Origin: Siniperca chuatsi | Taxonomy: Eukaryota > Chordata > Actinopteri > Centrarchiformes > Sinipercidae | Length of the DNA stretch: 64,000 nt | Assembly (NCBI RefSeq): GCF_020085105.1 | Contig: NC_058055.1 | Location: 8,196,822 to 8,260,821, forward strand | Direction of reading: 5' to 3' | Shown: positions 13,961 to 24,001 of the stretch, one piece after another | Layout: each line of letters starts with the position of its first letter | How positions within the stretch are numbered: the stretch's first letter is position 1 | Program-made: the position numbers and the translations under genes | The notes under the pieces: generated by a model | Seen by the model: the letters and a program-made list of their open reading frames with translations, nothing else | Database searches by the model: none | Told to the model about the DNA's origin: nothing

Positions 13961-14044
13961 TGACCTGGTGACCTGTCCAGGATGGTCTGGGATCAGCTCT
14001 GAAAAGAAATAAGCAGATGAAGAAAATGAATAAATAAATGAATT
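13961..14044 (+). mobile_element. Degenerate teleost SINE/LINE tail fragment
   Basis: The run tgacctggtgacctgtccag, then gggatcagctctg, then aagcagatgaagaaaatgaa resembles the 3' tail of a common fish retroposon (gtgacctgtccagggtg...gggataggctcc...aagcggttcagaaaatgg). The end is AT-rich with taaataaatgaat. The assignment is by remembered resemblance. Confidence 0.5.
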
Positions 14045-15569
14045 GATGTTCCTATGGTCCAAACTGACAGGACATTCCGACCTGAATAGTACAAAGTGAA
14101 CAAATTACAAATACTGCATTATACATACATTATAATACTGCATTATATCATTGCTGTTGCAGTGACTGCTAATTATTAATAATGATCCAACTGTAAATTA
14201 TCACATAAAATCATTAATCTTGTTGCATGTTCAGTTTTTCCACTATAAACTAACACATAGGACACACTTAATTAGATAAACAGAAAAGTCACAAACTGTA
14301 TAACATTTTAATGTGTATCCTCATGTGAATATTATTACAAAATACATATAATATCACCAATACTGCACTAAAGGCGTGTCTTCTGAACTATCTCCAAACA
14401 CAAAGGGCCAGAGGCCACATGACAATAATGGCTAAACAGAAATGTTCATCACAAAATAGAACACATTTTTGAACGTCAATTCAAGATACACTGAAGATAT
14501 TTTTTATGAAATAGATTAAAACGGAATATTTTTTATTTTGTTTAATGAAATTAATATGGAATCTAAATTGACCCTCACAGTCAATGTATTTTAGAAGGGC
14601 AGAACAATCACCATTAGAGGTAAGTGAAGGTCAAAAATAAATTTAAACTCCTTTGTTTTTGAGTCATTTTTTGACATCAAAACCAGTTATTTGGTCTGAC
14701 CTAAAATGTGTTATTATTTTTTAACAAATTATAATTTGACAGTAACACATTTTTTAAATAAATGAATAACTGAACTCACATCAAGTACATTTCAATGAAT
14801 CTATGATGTGTAGAAGTCAGAATGAAACTATTAACAAACCAGTGATATCTCTGCTAATATACTGTATACAGTGTGCTTGCTGCTTCTAGGTAGAACTCAA
14901 ATGGCCAGTGTGAATAAAGAGATAACCTATCAACCAGTTAACAGGTACCATCATGTTACACAGTAATTAAGATATCTGCCTACTCCTCGACTGACAGCAG
15001 CTTGTAACGTCTTTGGACATTAGATTTTTAATGAGAACAGGCAACATGTGTTTTGCAGATAGAGTCTCTGTGGAATAAAATAACAAGACAAAACCTTGCT
15101 ATTCCTGTACATTATGATGACTGACATATTCTTCAATCCAAATCCACAGATTTACAATAATGATGTTGTATGGAAGTTTGCGTGGGACAAATATCTTTTA
15201 CCCGTTTACCCTATTCAGTGTATTCTATACTTTTTTAAACTTCTACTCTTAAATGAAATTGGTTCAGTTCACAGTCCATCATGATCAGTTTGCAGGTGTC
15301 TGTGTAAAACACAAAGCTCGGCAGGTCGAGTGACACTATATTGTAAAAAGGTATAAAATACATTCAATAGATTGAAATTGTATATAAAAAGCAATACTGA
15401 CTTCCAAACAATCTCTATAAATGATGAAAGATGATTGATTCTTTTTTTACAATGGCTTTAGAAATAGAAATACAATGGCAATTTGCTTTTAAAAAAGATC
15501 CAGACAACCCAGCTCTTGTAATTAAACAGAGATACATATTACAACCATGTACAATCCTCCTCTCCTCTC

Positions 15570-15908
15570 CTACACCCATACGCTACCCTTCCCCTCCCTC
15601 TCTGAAGCTCCCTGCTGGCCACAGCAGCCTCCCTCACCACCACCGCGGTGGTGTGAGGCGGGCAGGTTCTTGTAGACGGCGCGGCTGTAGGGAATGAAAC
15701 ACAGGCCCAGCTGGAGGTGTCGGGCCAGGCGGCAGTAGGCAGCGAGTGCCAGGACCAACAGAGGGGTGAGCAGCAGAAAGCCTACAACCAGCAGAGCCAC
15801 GCAGCCGCCGTCATCCAGCACGTCTGAGCAATACAGAGATGTTCCATGGGGCTGCACCTGCAGAGCAAGAGGAGGGGGCATATGAATGAATAATGGCATG
15901 GATGACCC

Positions 15909-15973
<65 letters not shown>

Positions 15974-16725
15974 CTACCTCTAGTTCTTACCCCAGTACCA
16001 TAGTACATACTAATTCTAAGGAGGTTTTGAGTATGTAGTGTGTTCACATTGGCAAAGTGAGTAATCAAGTACTCAAAAAACTCTGTATGCACTAAATATG
16101 CTGGATTTTTTAATGTGTGCTGTTGGGGTACACTATTATCCCACAATGCATTGCTCAAAGAAACCAGAGCAGCTTAGCCACAGCTGCAGAAAATTAAAAT
16201 TAAGCTTCAGAAGATCCAGTACCAAATCCCTGGAAAAAACATTTTTCTTTCTATTTGTGTAGTTTAATTGGTGGTGGCAATCCCAAATCACAGTTTGATT
16301 GACAGTATGCATAATTTCCTGTTAGTACAAAAGATTTCTTGTATCACCAGTCTGACCTACTACTTTTCAGTTGCATCCTCTCACACTTCTCAGTCAAAGA
16401 AAGAAGAGAGATTTCCACAGGAGATTCTTACCGTGGAGTGGCAGAGGAAGCCGAATATGATCATGATAAGAGCAGGCGTGAGGATGGTGCCGAACACGAT
16501 GCTGGCCAGCCCGGCGTTGATCAGGGCTATGATCAGATTCTGTGCAGTGACCAGGACAGAGCATGCCCAACAATCCAGAGAGCCCCTTAACTGCAGGGGG
16601 GTGTCGGTGGCTTCGCTGCCACCCAGGGAGTATGGAGGCGGCACCACGACCCCTGACCCCGCTCTGGAGGGGGACCCCCGCTCAGATACTGTCTTCTCCA
16701 GCGTCCCGTTCCGTGACAGACTCAT
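15570..16725 (-). CDS. tmem88: Transmembrane protein 88 (TMEM88), complete, 2 coding exons
   Basis: A small two-pass membrane protein whose C-terminal Val-Trp-Val binds the PDZ domain of Dishevelled and dampens Wnt/beta-catenin signalling, with a role in heart specification (family knowledge). Exon 1 is 16432-16725 and exon 2 is 15570-15857; the junction is phase 0 and the protein has 193 residues (human about 159, the extra length lying mostly in the N-terminal tail). The conserved core begins at LDCWACSVLVTAQNL (residues 50-64), followed by the first hydrophobic span to about 90 with GFLCHS. The second span is ALLVVGFLLL onward (119-138), then PYSRAVYK and the C-terminal VWV before TAG. An acceptor (tctgcag) 21 bases before the ATG shows that the first coding exon carries 5' UTR from an upstream exon. 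It lies 7.3 kb downstream of kdm6b on the same strand, as in human. Confidence 0.95.
15911..15972. repeat. (CA)n microsatellite in the tmem88 intron
   Basis: A perfect CA array of about 31 units lies within the single coding intron of tmem88, about 55 bases upstream of the exon 2 acceptor on the coding strand. It reads as a (TG)n tract there and sits close enough to the acceptor region to affect splicing by its length. Confidence 0.97.
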
Positions 16726-18054
16726 CTTCCTTGTGGTCTACGCTGCAGAACAGAAATACTGTTTTTGACCAATAATTTTGTGTACCTAGCCAATATTCTG
16801 GATTGCAGTGGCTTTATTTTAACTCTACTGTTAGGAGTGAAAGTTTACATTTGGGGAAAATCTGAATTTGAATTTGTGTCTCACAATTATCAGAGTATTT
16901 TAAGTGTCTGTGCTTGAAAAATGATATCCATAAAAAAGTAAAATGTTCTCTTCCCCACATGCCCTGATTTCTTCAGTCTATCTACTGAAAACATGGAAAG
17001 CTAAAGAATGTTAATCCATTAAGTAACGGGTTCCTTAAAATAATGTGGTGAAATGTGTGGAAAGTCAACGCAGATAACTATACAGCTCTAAGTGCAAGGA
17101 AATGGGCTCCACTGACCCCACCTCCAAACTGCAGGACAACCACGACCCAGAACAATGAGCCAGGAGCAGCTGGAAAACTATGAAAAATCCCACTAATCAC
17201 TAATCTGAGCGCCAGAACAATGCTATGACTTTTATTTAGAAAGAACAAATGTTGTGCTACAACTGCAACAGCCCTAAACATTTGCACGTGACAAATTAAA
17301 AGTGATGAGAAAATGACGGGGGCGAGTTCCACCATTTCCCTCTGCTCTTGAGTGTGTTAGCTGCTACTGTTATTATGCCAAGTACCATGTGAACACATGG
17401 GTTTTACAACACATCTTTCATTTTTGTTCTGCCTGTCAACATCATTTTAAGTAAATTACAGTTCACTAAATTCGTACCGCCCCCTTCCATCATCAGCTCG
17501 CTTGTTTGTGATGAAAATCTACTCTAAAACTTCATTCATACACATTGTATGATTTTAGAGACTAAAGTGTACATGAACAAAGTCTCTTCCAGTGTCACAC
17601 AGTGGGAAACGAAGGATGTATAAAAACCATCAGAAGACTTTGGATTCTTGGGAATGAGTTTTTAGAATTTGGCTTTTTGTGGTTTATTGTCTTTTCTTTA
17701 GATTGTATAAACAGCAATACAAATCAGAAGATTCTGATTTTTCTTTTAAAAGATGTGTATAGGTTCTCCAACAACCCTGTGGCCCTGTACCCTGTGGGCA
17801 CATGTCAGCAAAGTCTGTCTTCCATTCAATCCTAGAGCAGCTCAAACACTTGCCTTTTGATGACGTTGTCAATACAGCCTTCTTGTTTCCAGTTTGATCA
17901 ACTTCAGAAATCCTGAAAACTAGCTCTCCAGAATCACAGGAATAACATTAGTGAAGAAACATATTCAGCTCTTTTGTTTGGGCCAGGATTAGTATTCTTC
18001 TGTTTCTTCTGGTTTTATTAAAAAAGAAATGGTGATAGAGTTTGTTGTACTCAC

Positions 18055-18280
18055 TGTGCGGTAAACCTGACGATGTGTCCTCCTGCAGTTCGAAGGTGGC
18101 AGCAGATGATGAAAATCAGTGAGTGGTCAGAGACAAAGAGAATTTCAAGAATTTCCTCCTGATGTATGTCTTCTCTGTTTGAAAATCCAGATCTTGAGGG
18201 TGAAGGTTTAGTTTCTACTACTTAACCAAATCTTAAAAATCTTCTCCTTTTGTGTTCTGGTCTATTTCCAAAAATATCAT
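18055..18280 (-). other. tmem88: Candidate tmem88 noncoding first exon
   Basis: On the minus strand a strong donor (CGCACA then GTGAGT) ends a candidate exon at 18055, and the tmem88 coding exon opens with an acceptor at about 16746. The proposed 5' limit comes from the TATA-like box about 25-30 bases further upstream. The pairing is inferred from position and splice signals only; no transcript evidence is available here. Confidence 0.4.
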
Positions 18281-18303
18281 CAGATATCTGTGAACCTCAG
18301 ACC

Positions 18304-18311
18304 TCTTATAG
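18304..18311 (-). promoter_or_regulatory. TATA-like box (CTATAAGA) upstream of tmem88
   Basis: The minus strand reads actctataagagg here, a good TATA-type element, about 25-30 bases before the proposed start of the tmem88 noncoding exon. It is the best core-promoter candidate between tmem88 and the kdm6b 3' end. Confidence 0.4.
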
Positions 18312-20114
18312 AGTGGGTCAGAAAAGAGCTCTGCAGACATGAGGCAAATTCTGCTTTCCCACTGACTTCAGCGCTTCCTTCCCTGACATTCTGTTTCCTT
18401 GCTCCGACTCCAGTTTGAGATATGATTCAGTGTGTAAGTGGTTACCTAGTGTGCATGTGTGTGTGAGTGTGTATCCTGTGTTGCCTCTGATGCGTACGCA
18501 CAGAAAGCAGGCTGGGCTGTGTTAAAGGCTGCTGTTGTGTGGGCAGGGGAGCAGTGGAGGTTTTCTGTGATAGCCCCTGGAACCAGGGGGAGGGAGGAAG
18601 AGTGTTTATTTGGGTAGATTAGAGGAGTCGTGGTATGCTGCCCAATCCACAACACTATACACCCTCACTGAGGACTTTCTCTACTCCACTGTCAAATACT
18701 GATGTATTTCACTGATGTAAATGATGTTCAAAATTCAAAACAACTGAGCTGGATTTATATTGACATGGCATCCTCACAAATTGCCAGTAAACCAATTATG
18801 TGGCTTTACGATTGTGTTAAGATGTAGGCCATCATACGCTACTGTACTGATGAGGGTGAACAATATGGCCGCACTACTCAACTACTCCGGTAAAACACAG
18901 ACCTCTGAAATAAGAAGGTAAAAGGCAAGCCAAAGATGCTTTAGATTTGTCTCAGAAGCAGGAATGACAGAGGAGTGTCCTTTGACCTTTTGATGAAAAA
19001 CAGATCTCCGCTTTCAGAAAACATAAGGAAATGAGGATGGAGGGGGGAACACTGATTAATTTAGTGGGGAAAAGAGGCTATCATGGGACTGATAAGAAAC
19101 CAGAGGGGCTCAGTTCAAAGAGTGAAATTAGTATTTTGATGTGAAGTCTCACTTTTTCATCCCACTCTGGGCATCTTTGTTTATTTACATTTTCACAGGA
19201 GTAGATTCACATTCTCCCAGGAGAGAATCAGGACATTTTAACAGTTGGTACCAGGAAAAATGATCATGGAGTGCATGGCATTAGTGCTCTGGGTAAAAAA
19301 ATGTGGGAGCAATGGGTGGTTTTGCCATTAGCAATGCCACAGTGTACTGGTTATATGTGCATGTCAATGTCCGAGGGGGCTGGTAGAGGAAGAGCGGTCT
19401 TCCTGTCTTTGGAACCAGGATATCCGCTGCTGTGTCCACGCTTTATGATGAGATGTCGCAACATCTGCAGTTTTGTCACTCTCATGTCCTCTAACCCTGG
19501 AGGTTGAGATAGAAATATATGGCAAAAATAGCAACCAGAAAGACAAATCTCTGACTGCATGTGGTGCCCTGTTTGCTGTTTTAACAATGGCTTGACATTT
19601 GTCTATATCTGGTATGTTATTTTAGTTTATAACCTGGTTTGTATATAAGCTGTAGGTTCAGTATGACCATTTACGTATGTGTCCCACCTTGTTGAATCAT
19701 CTAGGCCACACTAGTCAGAGATTTCATGGTTTGATGTCATTCAGATGACTTATTATTTCTTTTGGATTACTATCCTTCCTAACTAAATGGAGCAGCTGCA
19801 GCCTGCAGCTTTGCCAAGGTGGTGTCAGGAAAATGTTGGAGGGAAATATAAACAACATCAACTCTGAAGGTAGCCTTTAGCAAATGGGTCCAGTAGAGCC
19901 ACCCAGTGGCCATCAGCTGCAGACTGTGACTAAAAGGCAGCTGCAACAAGTAAATGTTTGAACTATGCAACCACAGAGCAAGGAGCTTATGAATTGTCAG
20001 CTCATTCTGATACACAGAGCATGTGCACAATGCGGGCTCACTGTCACCCACCGACACACTTTCAAACATGAGAAGGATACTGTTTTGAGGTAAATTCTAA
20101 CATTCTGACAATGA

Positions 20115-20484
20115 CATGCTGATGCTAAGCCAGTATATTTACCATGATCACCGTTTTAGTTTAGCTTGTTAGCATGCTAACATTTGCTAATTAGCACTAA
20201 ACACAAAGTATAGCTGAGGATGCTGGGAATGTCATTAGTTTTACATGTATGTATTCATAAACCAAAGTATTGGACAAATGAAAAATTTTAACCTGATGAT
20301 GACGCTACATGAAAAGTCAGAGGATGAGCAAAGTCATCAGGATTCGTTCTCTGGCCACCATGAATATCTGTGCCACATTTCATGGCAATTCATCCTATAG
20401 TTGTTGAGATGTTTCAGTCTGGACCAAAGTGGCGGACAGACCGACTCTACCATCCCTAAGGCCATGCCGCTAGCATGGCTAAAC
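20115..20484 (+). repeat. Interspersed repeat, copy 1
   Basis: The segment shares long blocks with 30270-30637 in the same orientation, including gcatgctaacatttgctaat, tagcactaaacacaaagta, cataaaccaaagtatt and a tail near accatccctaa/agcatggctaa. Divergence is substantial with indels. The same sequence type is widespread in percomorph fish, from memory. No coding capacity is seen. Confidence 0.85.
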
Positions 20485-20955
20485 ACCTTTCAAGGGACAA
20501 TAAACAATAAACCCAGAAGTCTGCATATGTCTGCCTCTCTGCAAGACAGTTCTGCTACTCAAATAATGGTTCAGTATTTACATGTTTACAATTAGTTAAT
20601 CAAAACGGTATCAAAACGAATTTCACACAGAAGCCAGTTTTATGCCTATCAAGTAGTTATGAAGTTGGGACAGAATATCTCAGAATACATACTGTATCTT
20701 GCCCTGTATGAGAAACAATATGCAGAATTGTATTTGAATCATGAAGGAAAGGTTTTCCAATGAAACAGTGAAAGAAAAAAAAAATGTTGCTCACATTCCA
20801 TCTTTACAGTTGATGGCAAACCCCCTCTACTTCCTCAAGTGCCGATAAGAGATAGGACTGAATCAATCTGACTCTCCACACCAGAAGGCAGCTGGTGAGA
20901 CTACAGAAAGGAAATCAAAGGTAAAGACTGATTGTTGAATAATTTATCAAAACAT

Positions 20956-20961
20956 TTTATT
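20956..20961 (-). terminator. kdm6b: Candidate distal polyadenylation signal of kdm6b
   Basis: Plus-strand tttatt gives AATAAA on the minus strand about 3.0 kb after the kdm6b stop codon, at the far end of an AT-rich stretch. Nearer candidates exist (for example around 23,720), so alternative polyadenylation is possible; which is used cannot be told from the sequence. Confidence 0.3.
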
Positions 20962-21630
20962 TTCTTGAACAACAATACAATATGTCACAGAAAAATCACA
21001 GAGGGATTTAAGACAGGTCTGGCTCAGGTTTTCTTCTATGTGAGTTCTTTTTGAAACAATAGTGCAGCATAAATCAAACAAGTCAAGAGGAAAAAGAGCA
21101 TTATTACATCCTTCAAATAATACTAATAATGAGGATACGAGACACGAGAAAACGAAACCTCGACGTCATTAAAAGTCACATCCCTAAAAGTCTCTGCAAA
21201 AGTGTTAGGAATTACAACTACTGCTAATGCTCATCATAAAACCACTAATGCCTCACAAGATTATGAATTTAATACAATGGGAAAAAAGTTTTAAAAGATC
21301 TTGTATTTATCTGTTAGATACAGTACAAAGACATCATTCCATTCTTGTTACCAGTAATCATATTGAAATGGTTCTAAGCACCAACCGGTTGGTTTGAGTT
21401 TTATCACTGACTCATGTTCATACATCATTATATGCTGTTTAATGAGGGGGCATAGAGGCAAGGAGGGGTCTAGCACCATGGAAATTAAACCGCCCCCTGA
21501 TTGCACTTCCCCTATCCACACATAATGACCATACTACATTTAAAATACCTTGTAGCCCCTTATCAAGTGAAGTACCCTTTGATATGCAATAAATATATAA
21601 GAAAACAACCATGTACAGTATAAATAATGT

Positions 21631-21719
21631 CACAATTTACAATTTTCCATTTTCTCTGCAATCCAAAAAACAGAAACTGACAACAAAAAGAGGTATAAAA
21701 GTGGGAAGAAATTCCCATT
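21631..21719. repeat. Local duplication in the kdm6b 3' region, copy A
   Basis: This block aligns with 22962-23048: both have cacaatttacaatt, ttttctctgc, a-rich aacaaaa and agaggtataaaa, ending near ttcccatt. It is a diverged direct duplication 1.33 kb apart inside the presumed 3' UTR of kdm6b. Confidence 0.7.
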
Positions 21720-22387
21720 GCAGTAATTTTAACTAGAGTGAAACAGGATATTTTTTAGGGTGTATTATAATACAGCAACAACAAAAACAAGGTGACTGAG
21801 GTGGACAAATTTGACCATATACAAATTAGATTTTTGATTGAGAACAAAACTACATAAGTTATCTAAACCTGAAAACAGATACATTATGTACATTTAATGG
21901 TGTGCACAGACTGATGAGGGCCGGGGTAAGATCTGAAAGTTGTCATTAGTGAGGATTTTATTAGAATGATTATAGAGCAGTAATGCTGAACATCCATTTA
22001 AATGGTAAAAAATAGGTCTAACATATGCAACCAAATCATTGCATGTGAATAAAGTCCAGTGTAGTAAGTTATTATCAGATTTTAAGTAGAAATCAAAGCT
22101 TTTGAAGCAGAGCTAGACCGATAACAGCCAGGCCGATATTAGCTTATTGCAGGTATCATGTGTACATTGGCCAATAAGTAAGAAGAAGTTGCAGTACAGA
22201 AATGCCAAACAAGGTTTGAGGTCATTTAGAATGCAGTGTCTCCATTACATAGTTTGTCCACCAGAGAGCGCTGACAAGTAGATTTTTACACTGTAAAATG
22301 TATGTATGTATCTCGGTCACAATTATTCTTTAAAAAAAAATAATGTAAATGATCCATATCAAGATTGCTTTTGTTATTCATTTTTTG

Positions 22388-22406
22388 AAAAAAAAAAAAA
22401 AAAAAA
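22388..22406. repeat. Poly(A) tract
   Basis: A run of about 19 A on the plus strand within the presumed kdm6b 3' UTR; on the transcribed strand it reads as poly(U). Confidence 0.8.
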
Positions 22407-22961
22407 GAAAAATGGTTGGTTTATTGGTATCGGATTTCTTTAAACTCTCAAATAACAATATCAGTATCTGCCTCAGAAATCCAGTCCTCTACTTTGAAGC
22501 TGTATACAGTTTGTCATCCTTGCATTATGACAACATTTAAAGCCAAAGGTTGGACTATGTAGCCTCAACAAAATGAGACCATTTATTTTGAAGGACTGTC
22601 TAAATGCTTTTGTTTTTTGTTTTTAAATGAAGACTGGGCCTTTCTTGTCATGTCTCAATTCATGTGCTCTTCAACATGTTAAACTGGAAACACAGTATAT
22701 TAAACCCCCTGGCAGTGCATGGAGCTGAACCTCATCAGGACGGATGTTTGGGGCAAAATAAAAACACAGCGGTGCCTTTCGGTCTGGTCATCTGTTTGCC
22801 CTCATTGGCTTTTGCATTATAAAGATTATGATTGTGTGTCTCTTTGGGCATATTACTTTTTTCAGACTGTAACGGGAACTTCATTGAAACAAACATCAAT
22901 GGTAACTTCCCCTTCTCTGTACCCCGTCTATGCACACCACCGTGTATCTCATAAATTCATT

Positions 22962-23048
22962 CACAATTTACAATTAAGTCTTTTCTCTGCCATCGAGAAA
23001 CACAAACATAACAACAAAAGAGGTATAAAACTGGGATTTTCCCATTCC
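22962..23048. repeat. Local duplication in the kdm6b 3' region, copy B
   Basis: Partner of 21631-21719 in the same orientation. The best conserved parts are the cacaatttacaatt start, ttttctctgcca and caacaaaagaggtataaaa. Confidence 0.7.
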
Positions 23049-24001
23049 AAAAATAAAAACAAAACTATTTACTATCTGTTTTCTGGGTGTATCAAAGAAA
23101 CCACACCAACAACTATTTAGCTAGACTTGTGAAAAAAAACAAGCAAAACAAAAAAAACTAATTTTCCATCTATATACTTGATTTCTAACTAAGGATGAAG
23201 CCATATTAGTCCTCTAGTAAACCCGTATTTTAGAGAAACTGATAAAAGTTTTTGATTAGTTTTTTTAATACTTACATAAAACCTTATTTGTATGTGTTTA
23301 ATCCTCTAATTACCTCTCCTCTAAATACAGTTCGCAAGGCCAATGTGGTGTACTTCTAGGCTGGTAAAACTTTTTAAGTATCTAATGAGAATAAATAAGA
23401 TTGGAATAGCACCTCAAAAAGTATACAGACAGGAATTACAAATGTCAGAGTTCACCTGAATACCAAACAAAAACAGTACCAAATACGATGCCAAATGTGA
23501 CAATCAGCTACTTCTCCTGTGAAGCCATTCCCCTGCTGGTACAACAGAATCACAGCAAATTCATGGACATATAGAATAACTAGATTGGTGTAAAAAAGTT
23601 CTACTGAATTTGCATAAAAGTACCTGAATTAATACACAGAACCGGCTACTTGACGCTTTTGAATCACAGCAGTGTCCGTTGAACATATAACCTGATTTTC
23701 AGTGCTAGCAGTGCTCACATTTATTTATTTTTTTTGTACACATCTGAAATGCTTTTCATGAGAAGTACCAGTCTAGTCATTCTATTTCAAAACACACGTC
23801 CAATCAGCAGCTGGTATGGGGAAGACAGTGAGCTATAGTTGGATTGGTTGAGTATCCATACCTTATTGTGTGATGTAAACAATACTGAGTAAACGTGATT
23901 AGCTGATTCAGAGTGTTTTTCAGGAATAGATTGCCTTGAAGACAACATTTGTGCTGCCATTAGAGTTTTGGTTATGGCTGAAAGACACCAGGGAGGAGTC
24001 C

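Larger units (their letters stand above)
13389..15569. other. Interval between convergent pcolce and tmem88
   Basis: This 2.2 kb AT-rich stretch separates the stop codons of two convergent genes, so it holds both 3' UTRs. It contains a pcolce polyadenylation signal and a SINE-like tail. No other coding frame is supported. Confidence 0.7.
16747..24001. other. Interval between tmem88 and kdm6b
   Basis: This 7.3 kb holds the likely 5' UTR exon and promoter of tmem88 (about 18.0-18.3 kb), a copy of an interspersed repeat (20.1-20.5 kb) and, from about 20.9 to 24.0 kb, AT-rich sequence that is probably the long kdm6b 3' UTR. No additional coding frame is supported. Confidence 0.55.

Noticed and set aside
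15782-16158. Minus-strand frames with long Cys-Val repeats
   Set aside because: They are translations of the CA microsatellite, not protein.
22256-22275. CTCF-like motif (ccaccagagagcgc)
   Set aside because: One mismatch at an important position and no supporting context; a single short motif is weak evidence.
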